Assembly: GCF_003311645.1 (NCBI RefSeq)
Contig: NZ_QEST01000190.1
Span: 1 to 55,227 of the forward strand
DNA: 55,227 nucleotides
Origin: Streptomyces sp. PT12
GTDB taxonomy: Bacteria > Actinomycetota > Actinomycetes > Streptomycetales > Streptomycetaceae
Reading direction: 5' to 3'
Shown here: one piece after another, positions 10,646 through 21,800 of the stretch
Layout of the letters: every line of letters begins with the position of its first letter
How positions within the stretch are numbered: position 1 is the first letter of the stretch
Made by a program: the position numbers and the translations under genes
Notes under the pieces: generated by a model
Database searches by the model: none
Told to the model about the DNA's origin: nothing
The model's input: the letters and a program-made list of their open reading frames with translations, nothing else

Positions 10646-13600
10646 CGGGGGACACCCGGCACCGTGTCATGGGCGCGCAGCGAGGGGGCGAGCAGCTCGC
10701 CGATCTCGGCCAGCGGCCCCGGCCTGCCCATCTCGGCGTGCCTGCTGTCCACCGCGCGCACATCCGGCTTGCCGCCGTCGACATACGGGCCCCACTGCTC
10801 GGCCGCCACCTCGGGCGAGGTCTCCAGGGCGGTGACGACCAGCAGGTCGCCGCTGTAGCGGGAGGGGACGTGGTCGCGGGCGATGACGGCGTTGTTGGTG
10901 TAGACGCGGCAGATGGTCTGGATCATCTCCTCGTCGAACGTGGCCAGCAGGCCCGTGTGTTCGCGGGCGATCTCGATGAAGCGGGGGTAGGTCAGCTCCT
11001 CGTCGGCCCACAGGGCCGGGTCGTAGCCGAAGAAGTCGAGGACGGTGCGCATCACATGGTCGGGCCCGAAGACGACCGCGGGCCGCTCGGCCGCCGCGCT
11101 GTCCTCGCCCCCGTTCTCGCCGCCGTTCTCGGCGCCGCCGTCCCCCGCGCCATCGGCGGAAGGCCGCGGCGGCGGCACCGCGTCGAGCACGGCGAGCAGC
11201 CCGACCCGTTCCCCCGCGCGCTTCAGCCGCACGGCCATCTCGTGCGCCACGAGGCCGCCGAACGACCAGCCGAGCAGGTGGTAGGGGCCCGTGGGCCGCA
11301 CCGTGCGCAGCTGGGCGACATAGTCGGCGGCCATCTCGGCGATGGACCCCGGCAGCACGCGCGAGCCGTCGAGGCCGCGCGCCTGGAGCCCGTACACCGG
11401 CTGGTCGGGGCCGAGCGGCCCGGTGAGACCCGCGTAGGACCACGCGATCCCGGCCGCCGGGTGCACACAGAAGAGCGGCGGGCGCGTGCCCTCATCGCGC
11501 AGCGGAAGCAGCACCCCCGTGCCACCGCCGAGCGCGGGCGCCTGGGGCTCGGCGCTGCGTTCGGCGACGGCCTCGGCGGCGGCGGCCGTCTCGGCGGGCG
11601 CGTCGGTGGAGCGCACCTCGGCGAGCGGGCGGTGCGCCTCCCGCGCGGTGCGCGTCAGCAGCGCGAGGAACCGCTCGGCGAGGTCGCCCGCGCGCTCGGC
11701 CGTCACCAGGTGCGGCCGGTACTCGACCTGGAGGTGCAGCACGTCGCCGCGGTGGCTGAGGACCAGGCCCAGCGGGTAGTGCTGCCGGTCGTCGCCGAAC
11801 GCCCTGGTCACCCGGAGCCCCGGCACGGGCTCCTCGAACGTCCGTGCCTCGAACGGGTAGTTGGCGAACGACATCATCGTGTCGAACGTGTCGCCGCTGT
11901 TCGTGATGCGCCGGATGTCGGTGAGGCTGATGTGCTGGTAGGGCAGGAGCGCGGCCTGCTCCGCCTGCAAGCGCACGAAGAGGTCGCTCAGCGACTCGTC
12001 CGGGTCGAGCCGCACCCGGGTCGGCACGGTGTTGATGAACAGGCCCACCATCCGTTCCACGGCGGGCAGCTCGGCCGGGCGCCCCGAGACGACGGTGCCG
12101 AACACGACGTCGCGCTGGCCCGTCTCCTCGGCGAGCACGATCGACCAGCACGCCTGGAGCACGGTCGCCACGGTCACCCCGTGCCGCCGCGCGGTGTCCA
12201 CCAGCGGCCTGGTCACCTCCTCGCCCAGGCCGAACCTCAGGTGCCGCGACTGCATCGGCTCGCCGGGCTCGGGGTCGCCGAGCCGCGTGGCGCGCACCCC
12301 GGCGAGCGCGGTGCGCCAGGCCGACTCGGCGGCGCGCTCGTCCACCCGGGACAGCCAGCCCAGATACTCGCGGAACGGCGTCCCCGCGGGCAGCCCGTGC
12401 GGCGTTCCGGTCACGATCGCGCCGTAGTGGGCGAAGAGTTCCTGGAGAACGATCGGCAACGACCAGCCGTCGAGCAGGATGTGATGCGTCGAGAGCACAA
12501 GGCGGCAGCGCCCGCCGCCGAGGCGGATCAGCAGCAGCCGAAGCAGCGGGGGCCGCACGGGGTCGTAGGGCCTGGCGCGCTCCCCGGCGACGATGCGTTC
12601 GGCCTCGCTCTCCCGCTGCTCGTCGGGCAGCCCGCTCAGGTCCACCTCGTCGAGCGGCGCCTCGACGCCGGGCCGCAGGATCTGCACGGGCTGGGGCAGC
12701 CCGGTGTGGACGAACGCGGCGCCGAGGTTGCGGTGCCGGTCCAGCAGGGCGCGCCCCGCGGCGCGCATGGCGTCGGCGTCGAGGTCGCCGTCGAGTTCGA
12801 GCCAGAACTGCACGGTGTAGAGCGAGTGCGGGGCGTCGCCTGGGTCGCCGTCGTCCGAGGCGTTCAACGCGCCAAGCAGCAGGTGGTAGAGCATGCCCTG
12901 CTGGAGCGAGGAGACCGGCAGGATCTCGTCGAGGCCCGGGTGTTCGCGCTCAAGCCACTCGATGTGCTCCTGGTCGAGGCTGACCAGCGGGAAGTCGGAC
13001 GGCGTGCGCCCCCCGGCGCCCGGCTCGATGGCGTGCGCGGCCAGCGCGTCAAGCGTCTCGAACCACGCCTCGATCAGCCGGTCGACCAGCGGGTCGTCGA
13101 CGACCCCAGCCGCCCACGAGAACCCGATGCGCAGCCCGGTGCCGTCCGGGCCGTCCTCGGTCAGGGCGTTGATCGACAGCGGGTGGTCGAGCGGCATGTC
13201 GGCGTCGGCGCCCGCCGTCATCCCGGTCTCGGGCGCGGGCGACCAGTCATCGGCGCCGCGGTCGGCGGGCAGGAGGAAGCGGCCGAAGTAGTTGAACCCG
13301 ATGTGCCGCGGCTCGGCGGCGGCCAGCGCGGGCCCCGTCTCGGGGTTGAGATAGCGGAGCATGCCGAAGCCGATGCCCTTGTCGGGGATCTCCCTCAGCT
13401 GCTCCTTCACCCGCCGCAGCGCGCGCCCAAGATCGGCACCGCGCGGCAGCGCGTCGGCGGCGAGCGGGGCGCCGGGGGCCAGGCGCACCGGGTACATGCT
13501 GGTGAACCAGCCGACGGTGCGCGACAGGTCGGCGCCCGGCACGACCGGCTCGCGGCCATGGCCCTCGACGTCGATCACCACGTCCTCGTCGGTGCCGAGG

Positions 13601-16600
13601 CAGCGCTGGACGGCGATGGCGAGCGCGGTCAGCAGCACGTCGTTGATCTCGCAGTGGAACGTGGCGGGGATGGTGGTGAACAGGTGCCGCGCCCGTTCCG
13701 CGCCATAGACCGCGGTGCGCGAGCGCGAACGGCCGGTGGTGTCGCGCGCGGTGTCCAGGGGGCGGCTGGCCAAACGGGGGCCGGGCACGGCCAGCGTCCG
13801 CTGCCACAGGGGGAGTTCGGCACGGCGCTCGGGGGAGCGGGACTGCTCGTTCAGGGCGCGGCTCCAGTGGCGCAGCGACGTCTCGACCGGGCGCAGGCGC
13901 GGGCGGCGGCCCTCGGCGACGTCCCGGTAGGCGCCCACCAGGTCGGGCACGACGATGCGCCACGAGACGCCGTCGCACGCCAGGTGGTTGGCCATGAACA
14001 GCAGCCGCCCCGGCTCCGATGGCCCCGCGTCGAACCAGACGACGCGCACCATCCGGCCCGCGCGCACGTCCAGCTCCTCCTTGGCGCGCTGGATCTCGCG
14101 GGCCAGCACGCGCCCGAGGTCGTCGCCCGAGGCGCCATCGGTGGGCACCCGGCGCACGCACGAGGCGGCGGAGACGGCGCCGACCGGCTGGACGTCGAGG
14201 GACCAGTCGGCCGTCGAGCGGTCAAGGCGCATCCGGAACGCGTCGTGGTGGTCGATCAGCGCCTGCGCGGCGGCGGTCAGCCACTCAAGGCGCAGTCCGC
14301 CCGGCACGCGCAGCAGCACGGCCTGGTGGAAGCCGTCGATGGGCCCGCCCTGGTCGCGCAGCCAGTGCACGATCGGCGTGAGCGGCACATCGCCCACGGC
14401 GGCGACCTCGGTGCCCGTGGTCCGCTGGGTGGTCTCCCTCGCCGCCTGGGCGAGCGCCTGGACGGTCTTGTGCTCGAAGACGTCCTGCGGGGTCAGGACG
14501 AGGCCCGACTGGCGCAGGCGGCTGACCAGTTGGATGGACATGATGCTGTCGCCGCCGAGGTCGAAGAAGCTCTGGTCGCGCGGCACGTCGGCGGCCCGCA
14601 GGACCTCGGCGAACGCGGCGGCGACCACGTCCTCGCGCGCCGGGGGCTCCTGGGCGGCCTGTTGCCGCTCCTGGACGGCGGGCGCGGGACGTTCAACGGC
14701 GGGGGTCGGACGTTCAACGGCGGGGGTCGGACGTTCAACGGCGGGCGCGGGACGTTCGACGGCGGGGGTCGGACGTTCGAGGGCCGCCGCGGGCGCGGGA
14801 GTCGGCGCCGGGGCCGCGAGGGGCGCCGGGTCGGTGTCACGGGCCAGCTTGCCGCTCGGGGTGCGGGGCAGCGCGGCCGTCGGGCGGATCTCGGCGGGGA
14901 CCAGGTGCGCGGGGAGGCGTTCGGCGAGCCAGGCCCGCAGCGCGGCCTGGTCGGGCGGCGCCGCGCCGTCCGCGGGGACGGGCCAGGCGATCAGCCGCGC
15001 GTCGCCCGCGTGGTCGCCGCGGACGCCCGCCATCGCCTCGGCGACGGCGGGGTGGCGACAGAGCGCGGCCTCGATCTCGCCCAGCTCGACGCGGAAGCCG
15101 TTGATCTTGACCTGGGCGTCCACCCGGCCGAGGAAGTCGAGTTGGCCGTCCGCGCGCCAGCGGACCAGGTCACCCGTCCGGTACATGCGCGACCCCGGGG
15201 GCCCGAACGGGTCGGCGGGGAAGCGCTCGGCGGTCAGCCCAGGCCGCCCCAGATAGCCGCGCGCGATGCCGTCGCCCGCCAGATACAGCTCCCCAGGCCG
15301 CCCGGGCTCCACGGGCCGCAGCGCCCCGTCGAGGACCCTGACCCCGACATGGGCGAGCGGGCGCCCGATGGGTGGCGCCCCTTCTGCGCCCTCCCCTTCA
15401 GTGCCCTCCCCTTCAGTGGCCTCCTCACCGGCCCGCCACGCGGTGGCGTAGACGGTGGCCTCGGTCGGGCCGTAGACGTTGAGCAGCCGCGTCCCCTGCA
15501 TCGTCGTGGTCACCCTGGCGACCAGCGAGGCGGGCAGCGCCTCCCCCGCCATCGCCAGCGTGCGCGCCGACAGGTCGAGGTCGGTGCGTTCGAGCAGCTT
15601 GCCGAGCACCGAGGGGATCGCGCACACCAGGCCGCCCGACCAGCGCGGCGGCTCGTCGTCGAGCAGCGAGAGGAGGTTGGCGACGACCTCGACCGTGCCC
15701 CCGGTGGCCAGCGGCGCGAACACCTCGGCCACCGAGACGTCGAAGCTGAACGACGTGGCGGCGAGGCTGTGCGCGAGCGCCGCCGCGCCCAGCTCGGCCT
15801 CGGCCCACCCAAGCAGCGGCGGAACGTTGCGGTGCGGGACGACGACGCCCTTGGGCGTGCCCGTCGATCCCGAGGTGAAGATGACATAGGCGGGGTGGTC
15901 GGGCAGCAGCGGGGCGTGGCGTTCGGCGTCGGCGACGTCGTGCGCGGCGGTCGCCGCGAGCTCGGCGGCCACGGGCGCGCCGTCGACGACGACGACCGCG
16001 CCGCGCGCGTCGCCCAGGTCGCGAGCCGCGCCCGCCGCGTCGGTGACCAGGCACGATGGCCTGGCGTCGCCGATCATGAAGCGCAGCCGCTCGGCCGGGT
16101 AGGCCGGGTCCAACGGCAGGTAGGCCGCGCCGGACTTGAGGACGGCGAGCATCGCCACGAGCGCGTCGGCCGAGCGCGGCAGCAGCAGCCCGACCACGCG
16201 CTCGGGGCCCGCGCCCCGGCTGATCAGCAGCCTGGCCAGGCGGTTGGCGCGCTCGTGCAGCTCGCGGTAGGTCAGGCGCGCCGAGCGGTCCCGCACGGCG
16301 ATCGCGTCCGGGGTGCGCCGCGCGGCGGCGTCCAGGACGGCGGTCAGCGTGCCGGGGGCCGAACGCCGCGGCGCGGGCCCGCTCCAGGCGCGCACCGCCG
16401 CGGACTCCCCGGCGCTCAGCAGGTCCAACGCGCCCACCGCGCGCCCCGGGGCGGTGACGGCGGCGGCCAGCAGGGTGCGGAAGCGCCGGGCGTGCGCGTC
16501 GAGGGCGGCGCGCGGGTAGCGTTCGGCTGGCCCGGCGACCAGCACGCGTGTGCCACCGTCGGCCCCGCCCTCCTCGATCACGATCCGCGCGGCGCCGGGG

Positions 16601-17694
16601 GCGTCGGCGGCGTCGGCCGCTTCGGCGCCCATGCGGCGGGCGGTCGCCCGGCACGCGCCGAACCGCAGCGGCGACACGGGCTCGCGCACCTCGGCGACGG
16701 TGCCGTAGAGGCGGGCGCCGGGTCCGGTGAGGCCCAGCTCGCGGCACACCTCGGCGTGCCGGAACCGCTGGTGCCGCCGCGCCCTGCGCGCCTCGGTGCC
16801 GACCTGCCTGACCAGCTCGGCGAACGGCGTTCCAGGCCCTACGTCGAGGCGCAGCGCGGCGGTGTCGCCCGCGGCGGCCGGGGTGCGTTGCCCGGCCCGG
16901 TCGGTGCGGCCGTCCACCGGCAGGCCGAGCACGATGTCGCGGGCGCCGGTCATCCGGTGCAGATAGGCGGCGACGGCGGCCAGCAGGACGGCGCGCGGGT
17001 GGGCGCCGCAGTAACGGGCCGAGGCGCGCACCCGGTCGGCGTCCGCGGCGTCGAGCGCGACGGGAGCGGAGACGGCCGTCCCGGCCGCGTCGTCGGGCGC
17101 GTGGTCGGGGGTGGGGTCGGGGGTGGGGTCGGGCGCGCGGTCGGGTGCGGGGAGCGCGAGCGGTTCCGGGCGGTCGGCGAAGCGCTCGCGCCAGTACGCC
17201 GCGTCGGCCTCGCGCTCGGGCGAGGCCGCGTAGGCGTCGAGGGCCGCGGTGAAGCGTTCGAGCGGCGCGAGGGCGCCCTCGTCGGGCGACGCGCCCTCGA
17301 TCAGCGCCGTGTAGACCTCGGCGGCGCGGCGGCTGACGAGGGCCGCGCCGAACGCGTCGAGCGCGGCGCGCGGGTGCCGGTGGAACCACGTGTGGCGTTC
17401 GGGGCCGAGCCGCAGCAGCGCCTGCGCGGACCGTATGTCCCGTTCCGCGGAGGCGAGTTCGGCGCGGATCCACGCCTCGGCCGCGGCGGCAGGGTCGGCC
17501 TCGCCCTCCAGGTCCACCAGGGTGAGCGGCAGCCCGCCGCCCTCGGTGAACGCGGGCGCCCCGGCCGCCTCGCCCGTGGCGCGCAGCCGCATGGCCGCCG
17601 CCTCCTCGACGACGCGGCGGATCGCGTCCTGCAACACGGTCACATCCACCGGGCCCTGGATCTCCACGACCTCGGCGACGGGGTGCTCAGACAT
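10642..17694 (-). CDS. NRPS, degenerate C-A-T-E-C-TE
   Basis: A 2350-residue NRPS ending in a thioesterase. Approximate residues: N-terminal C-like region 1-430, short of the usual N-terminal motif and with the HHxxxDG site replaced by PRAALDA (about 106), so probably inactive; A 450-960; repeat linker about 965-1010; T 1048 (LGGDS); E 1100-1560 (NHLACDG, first His replaced by Asn); C 1575-2030 (HHILLDG); TE 2060-2350 with Ser in GWSFGG (about 2144). The A pocket, as I align it, is D-V-A-C-A-A-V-V-Y, which I cannot assign. The C domain lies directly before the TE with no carrier between them. The TE suggests this protein ends the line although its gene precedes the other NRPS. The start overlaps the 3-hydroxyacyl-CoA dehydrogenase gene by 8 bp. 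Confidence 0.94.
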   Translation of the reverse strand: MSEHPVAEVVEIQGPVDVTVLQDAIRRVVEEAAAMRLRATGEAAGAPAFTEGGGLPLTLVDLEGEADPAAAAEAWIRAELASAERDIRSAQALLRLGPERHTWFHRHPRAALDAFGAALVSRRAAEVYTALIEGASPDEGALAPLERFTAALDAYAASPEREADAAYWRERFADRPEPLALPAPDRAPDPTPDPTPDHAPDDAAGTAVSAPVALDAADADRVRASARYCGAHPRAVLLAAVAAYLHRMTGARDIVLGLPVDGRTDRAGQRTPAAAGDTAALRLDVGPGTPFAELVRQVGTEARRARRHQRFRHAEVCRELGLTGPGARLYGTVAEVREPVSPLRFGACRATARRMGAEAADAADAPGAARIVIEEGGADGGTRVLVAGPAERYPRAALDAHARRFRTLLAAAVTAPGRAVGALDLLSAGESAAVRAWSGPAPRRSAPGTLTAVLDAAARRTPDAIAVRDRSARLTYRELHERANRLARLLISRGAGPERVVGLLLPRSADALVAMLAVLKSGAAYLPLDPAYPAERLRFMIGDARPSCLVTDAAGAARDLGDARGAVVVVDGAPVAAELAATAAHDVADAERHAPLLPDHPAYVIFTSGSTGTPKGVVVPHRNVPPLLGWAEAELGAAALAHSLAATSFSFDVSVAEVFAPLATGGTVEVVANLLSLLDDEPPRWSGGLVCAIPSVLGKLLERTDLDLSARTLAMAGEALPASLVARVTTTMQGTRLLNVYGPTEATVYATAWRAGEEATEGEGTEGEGAEGAPPIGRPLAHVGVRVLDGALRPVEPGRPGELYLAGDGIARGYLGRPGLTAERFPADPFGPPGSRMYRTGDLVRWRADGQLDFLGRVDAQVKINGFRVELGEIEAALCRHPAVAEAMAGVRGDHAGDARLIAWPVPADGAAPPDQAALRAWLAERLPAHLVPAEIRPTAALPRTPSGKLARDTDPAPLAAPAPTPAPAAALERPTPAVERPAPAVERPTPAVERPTPAVERPAPAVQERQQAAQEPPAREDVVAAAFAEVLRAADVPRDQSFFDLGGDSIMSIQLVSRLRQSGLVLTPQDVFEHKTVQALAQAARETTQRTTGTEVAAVGDVPLTPIVHWLRDQGGPIDGFHQAVLLRVPGGLRLEWLTAAAQALIDHHDAFRMRLDRSTADWSLDVQPVGAVSAASCVRRVPTDGASGDDLGRVLAREIQRAKEELDVRAGRMVRVVWFDAGPSEPGRLLFMANHLACDGVSWRIVVPDLVGAYRDVAEGRRPRLRPVETSLRHWSRALNEQSRSPERRAELPLWQRTLAVPGPRLASRPLDTARDTTGRSRSRTAVYGAERARHLFTTIPATFHCEINDVLLTALAIAVQRCLGTDEDVVIDVEGHGREPVVPGADLSRTVGWFTSMYPVRLAPGAPLAADALPRGADLGRALRRVKEQLREIPDKGIGFGMLRYLNPETGPALAAAEPRHIGFNYFGRFLLPADRGADDWSPAPETGMTAGADADMPLDHPLSINALTEDGPDGTGLRIGFSWAAGVVDDPLVDRLIEAWFETLDALAAHAIEPGAGGRTPSDFPLVSLDQEHIEWLEREHPGLDEILPVSSLQQGMLYHLLLGALNASDDGDPGDAPHSLYTVQFWLELDGDLDADAMRAAGRALLDRHRNLGAAFVHTGLPQPVQILRPGVEAPLDEVDLSGLPDEQRESEAERIVAGERARPYDPVRPPLLRLLLIRLGGGRCRLVLSTHHILLDGWSLPIVLQELFAHYGAIVTGTPHGLPAGTPFREYLGWLSRVDERAAESAWRTALAGVRATRLGDPEPGEPMQSRHLRFGLGEEVTRPLVDTARRHGVTVATVLQACWSIVLAEETGQRDVVFGTVVSGRPAELPAVERMVGLFINTVPTRVRLDPDESLSDLFVRLQAEQAALLPYQHISLTDIRRITNSGDTFDTMMSFANYPFEARTFEEPVPGLRVTRAFGDDRQHYPLGLVLSHRGDVLHLQVEYRPHLVTAERAGDLAERFLALLTRTAREAHRPLAEVRSTDAPAETAAAAEAVAERSAEPQAPALGGGTGVLLPLRDEGTRPPLFCVHPAAGIAWSYAGLTGPLGPDQPVYGLQARGLDGSRVLPGSIAEMAADYVAQLRTVRPTGPYHLLGWSFGGLVAHEMAVRLKRAGERVGLLAVLDAVPPPRPSADGAGDGGAENGGENGGEDSAAAERPAVVFGPDHVMRTVLDFFGYDPALWADEELTYPRFIEIAREHTGLLATFDEEMIQTICRVYTNNAVIARDHVPSRYSGDLLVVTALETSPEVAAEQWGPYVDGGKPDVRAVDSRHAEMGRPGPLAEIGELLAPSLRAHDTVPGVPR
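14674..14778 (-). repeat. Five tandem 21-bp units in an A-T linker
   Basis: Five near-identical 21-bp units encoding the heptapeptide VERPTPA or VERPAPA in the linker between the A and T domains of the TE-containing NRPS. Variation between copies is limited to two alternating forms (Thr or Ala). A Pro-rich repeat of this kind forms an extended flexible spacer, and its copy number probably varies between strains. Confidence 0.88.
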
Positions 17695-18703
17695 GGCTGC
17701 CAGCTCCTTCGGACCGGGACCGGTCGGCGGCTTCGGGGCTCGGATTTCCGGGTCCTGAATGTCCAGGGCCTGAACCTCCAGGGCCTGAACCTCCAGGGCC
17801 TGAACCTCCAGGGCCTGGATTTCCGGCGTGGGGATACGGGTGGAAGCCTCGGCCCGACTTCCTGCCGAGGCTGCCGTCGGCGACCAGCCGCGCCAGCAGC
17901 GGCGTCGGCGTGAAGCGCTCGTCGCCGGTGTGCTCGCGCAGCACGACGAGCGTGTCGACGACGGTGTCGAGGCCGATGAGGTCGGCCGTGCGCAGCGGGC
18001 CTGTGGGGTGCCCGAAGCAGTCCTTGAACACGCGGTCGACGGTGTCAGCGTCGGCGGTGCCCGCCTCCACGACCGCGGCGGCCTCGTTGACCGTGAGCAT
18101 CAGGACGCGGTTGCTGACAAAGCCGGGGCCGTCGCCGACCACGATGGCCTTCTTGCCGAGACCGGCCAGGAGGCCGACCGTCAGCGCCAGGGTGGCGTCC
18201 GATGTGTGCGGGGACCTGATGACCTCAACGGTGTCCTTCAGGGGCGCGGGGTTCATGAAGTGGGTGCCGATGACCCGTTGGGGCCGCGCGGTGAACGAGC
18301 CGAGGCGGGCGATCGGGATGGCCGACGTGCACGAGGCGAACGCCGCCTCTGGCGGGCACACCCGGTCGAGCTCACGCAGCACCTCCTCCTTGACCGGCAG
18401 CCGCTCGGGGCCGCACTCCACGACGAAGCCGACCCCGGAGAGCGCGGACGGCTTCTCCGCCCAGGTCACCCGCTCATCGACCGGGCCGACGGCGCTCCGG
18501 CGCAGCAGGCGGGCGGAGCGCACCCCGGCGCGCAGGCGCTCGGGACCGGCCGCGCGCGCCGCGGGGTCGGGGTCGACCACGACCACGGGGTGGCCTGCCG
18601 CGGCGAAGCACTGGGCCACGCCGGTCCCCATGGTCCCGGCGCCGACGACGCCGACCGGCAGCCCTGTCGTGTCAAGCGGCTCACTGTCCTTGCTCTCGGC
18701 CAC
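17687..18703 (-). CDS. 3-hydroxyacyl-CoA dehydrogenase (FkbK-like)
   Basis: A 338-residue NAD-dependent dehydrogenase. The dinucleotide site [15 protein letters not shown] is at residues 17-31, followed by the helical C-terminal domain ([13 protein letters not shown], then [12 protein letters not shown]). In methoxymalonyl- and hydroxymalonyl-ACP pathways an enzyme of this family oxidises the C-3 hydroxyl of glyceryl-ACP. The other members of such a set (FkbH-like, acyl-CoA dehydrogenase, ACP) lie upstream in the same operon at 25264-27756, supporting that role. The C-terminus is extended by a GPGGS repeat. The gene starts 89 bp after the PKS-type gene, and its end overlaps the next NRPS start. 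A primary-metabolism role is unlikely given the location. Confidence 0.85.
   Translation of the reverse strand: MAESKDSEPLDTTGLPVGVVGAGTMGTGVAQCFAAAGHPVVVVDPDPAARAAGPERLRAGVRSARLLRRSAVGPVDERVTWAEKPSALSGVGFVVECGPERLPVKEEVLRELDRVCPPEAAFASCTSAIPIARLGSFTARPQRVIGTHFMNPAPLKDTVEVIRSPHTSDATLALTVGLLAGLGKKAIVVGDGPGFVSNRVLMLTVNEAAAVVEAGTADADTVDRVFKDCFGHPTGPLRTADLIGLDTVVDTLVVLREHTGDERFTPTPLLARLVADGSLGRKSGRGFHPYPHAGNPGPGGSGPGGSGPGGSGPGHSGPGNPSPEAADRSRSEGAGSHV
17762..17821 (-). repeat. Four tandem 15-bp units at a gene 3' end
   Basis: Three exact copies of TCCAGGGCCTGAACC and a fourth, altered copy. They encode a GPGGS-type repeat in the C-terminal tail of the 3-hydroxyacyl-CoA dehydrogenase, outside its folded domain. 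Confidence 0.85.
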
Positions 18704-18755
18704 GCGTGGGCCTCCCTCCCGGTCGGTGCGGTGGTGGTCGGTCGACCGATCCCCG

Positions 18756-18806
18756 GTGTCAGTCGGTGAACGGTGTCAGTCGGTGAACGGTGTCAGTCGG
18801 TGAACG
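18756..18806 (-). repeat. Three perfect 17-bp repeats over a stop codon
   Basis: GTGTCAGTCGGTGAACG occurs three times without a gap (18756-18772, 18773-18789, 18790-18806). The copy nearest the gene contains the last codons and TGA of the PKS/NRPS gene, so the 3' end of that gene has been duplicated into the 89-bp spacer before the next gene. Only the first stop is used. It may matter for mRNA structure between the two genes, or may simply be slippage. Confidence 0.9.
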
Positions 18807-21800
18807 AGGTGACGGCGGCGTGCGCCAGGGCGATCAGGTCGTCGGCCAGGGCCACCGCGGTCGCCTCGTCGAACAGCTCGGTCCTGTACTCGACGGCCAG
18901 CTCGCCGTCGGCGACGCTCCAGTGCAGCTCGGGCGGCGGGCCCTTGGGCCTCTCCCCGGTGCCGCCGTGGTCCACGGTGATGTCGAACGCCGGTGGCCCG
19001 CCCGGGAGTCGCGCCGCGGGCGCGTCGGCGCGCAGCCGGGCGATCCGCTCGCTCAGGGCGGTGAGCGACGGCTCGTCGGCGACGTCGATCACCAGCGGCA
19101 GGGGCCCGCCGCGCTCCCCGACGAGGCCGAGCAGCAGCGCGTCGGCCTCGGCGCGGTCGGTCAGCAGGGTGGCGAGCGCGGCGAGCAGCCCGTCACGGCC
19201 GAGCGCCGCGGCCAGGTCCGCGGGGAAGGGAACGGTGTGCCGGGCCATCGCGCCCTCGCCGCCGCCCTGGGGGCGAGGGCGGTCGGTCGGCAGCGCGAAC
19301 GGCCCGATGCCGCCCAGGAGTTCACGCCAGCGCGGGTCCGCGTCCCGGTGCCGCGCGGTGGGCCGCCCCGGCAGCGCGGAGAGCGGCGGGTCGGTCTCGC
19401 CCGTGGCCGCCCACAGCAGGTCGAGCAGCGAGTCCATCAGGGCCGCGATCGTGTCGCGCTCGAAGAGCTGCGTGCTGTACTCGACCACGACGTCGAGGTC
19501 GTCGGCGCCCGCGCGCTCCCCGACCACCACCGAGATGTCGAACTTGGCGGTCCCCGGCGGGAGTCCGGGGAAGAGCGGCCCGCCATCCTCGTCCACGGCC
19601 GGTCCGAACAGGCTCTCGCCGAACACGACGTGCGGCGGCAGCGTCTGGTGCACATACATGACGTCGAAGATCGGGTTGCGGCCGGGGTCGCGGCGCGGGG
19701 CGACCTCGCGCACCACCGCGTCGAAGGGGATCTCCTGGTTCTCCAGGCCCTCGATGACGACGGTGCGCACGCGCCGCAGCAGCTCGGCGAACGTCGGGTC
19801 GCCCGAGAGGTCGGAGCGCAGCGCGATCGTGTTGTTGAAGAAGCCGAGCAGGCCCCACAGTTCGGGCCTGGTGCGGCCGATGGTGGGGGTGCCGATCACG
19901 ATGTCGTCCTGGCCCGACCAGCGGGAGAGCAGCGCGTTGAGCCCGGTGAGCAGCACCATGAAGAGGGTGGCGGACTCGCGCCCGCCCAACGCCCGCAGCC
20001 GGGTGACCAGTTCGGGCGGGATGGTCAGGCCGTACGCGGCGCCCGCGAAGTCCATGCGGGCGGCGCGCGGCCGGTCGGTGGGCAGTTCGAGGGCGGGCGG
20101 CTCGTTCAAGTGCTCGCTCCAGTAGCGGAGTTCGCCCTCAAGCAGCCCGTTGTCCATCAACTCGCGCTGCCACAGGGCGTAGTCGCGGTACTGGACGGGC
20201 AGCGGGTCGAAGCGGTGCACGCGGCCCTCGCGGCGCGCCGCGTAGAACTGCATCAGCTCACCCATCAGGATCTGCGGCGCCCAGCCGTCGTTCACCGCGT
20301 GGTGGGTCAGCCAGCAGAAGAGGTGGTCGTCGGGCGCGAGGCGGATCAGGGTGACGCGGACGAGCGGGTCGCGTTCGACGTGCAGGACGCGTTCGGACTC
20401 CACGCGGATGATCGCGCGCGCCGTGTGCTCGGCGTCCGGCTGCCCGGTCAGGTCCTCGTAGCGGAAGAAGTCGCCGAGCCTGGGCCTGATGACCAGCGTG
20501 GCCCTGCCGTCCACCGACACGAAGTTGGACCGCAGCGCCTCGTGGCGCTCGGCCAGGTCCTCCCAGGCGAGGCGCATCGCCTCGGGGTCGATGGGGCCCC
20601 GGTGGCGGGCGGCGCCAGGGAGGTTGTAGAGGGTGGTCGCGGGGTCCATCTGGTGGTGGAACCACATGCGTTCCTGGCCGTAGGAGAGCACCGGCTCGCC
20701 GCCGCGGCGGATGGGCGGCAGGGCGGCGTCGCCGGTCGCCTCGGGGGCCCGCGCGGGAGCCTCGGGGGCCTCGGCGGCCTCGGCGGCCTCGGGGGCCGTG
20801 CTCGCCGCGGCCGCGGGCAGCTTGGCCGAGATGGCGGCGGCCAGGTCGGCCACGACGGAGTGGTCGTAGATGTCCACCATGCGCAGGCTGACGCCATAGC
20901 GCTGCTCGACCCGCTCAAGGAGCAGCAGGGCGATGATCGAGTTGCCGTTGATGGCGAAGTAGTCGTCGTCGGGCGCCACGTCGTCGGCGTAGAGCAGCTC
21001 GGCGAGGGAGCGCCGCAGCCAGGGCAGCACGTCGTCGCCGCCGACCGGCCCGGGCTCGGGCTCGGGCTCGGGCTCGGGAGCCGACTCCGGTTCGGCGGCG
21101 GCGGGTTGACCGGGGGCCCGCTCAACGAGCGGCGGCGCGACGGGCGTTGCGGCGGGCGTTGCCGCGGGCGGGGCGGCGGGTGCCGCGGTCAGGATCTCGC
21201 CGTCGGGGCGGGCCCAGCAGCGCACGCCGCGGAACGGGTGCCCCGGCAGCGGAACGCGCCGCGCCACGGGCGTCAGCGCCTCCCAGTCGGGGTCGCACCC
21301 CAGCTCGTACAGCCGCGCCAGCACCCCGAGAACGCCGTCGGTGCCGGGGGCCGCGGTGAGCACCGTGGCGTCAGCGCGGCCCGCCACATGGTCGGCGAGC
21401 AGGTCGCTCAGCTCGCCACGGGCGCCGAGCTCCACGAACACCACGGGCCCCGCGGCCAGTTGCTCGTCGGCGGCGGCGCGCAGCCGCTCGGGCCTCGGTG
21501 GCGCCCCGGGTCCCGGCGCGGCGGCCAGCTCGGCGGTGTCACCGGCGGTCAGCGCGCCGTTGAGGTGGCGGACCGCGTAGCGGGAGAGGCCCGAGCTGAT
21601 CAGCCCGTCCGCCGCGATCCCGGCGCGCCCGAGCGCGGCGTGCGCGGCCAGCTGCCCGCGCACCGCATCCGCGTGCGCATCCGGCATGGGGAGCGCCGCG
21701 GGCAGCGGCGCCAACGCCCCGAGGTCGGACGGGGGTTGGGCGTCCCCCGAGAGCAGGAACACCACCCGGGGCGCGGGCCCGGCGGCCCTGGGCGCCCCGT

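Noticed and set aside
10141-17913. Very long open frame on the plus strand (about 2590 codons)
   Set aside because: It is the antisense shadow of the NRPS gene. It has no domain motifs and an Arg/Gly/Ala-rich composition, whereas the minus strand shows all NRPS core motifs.
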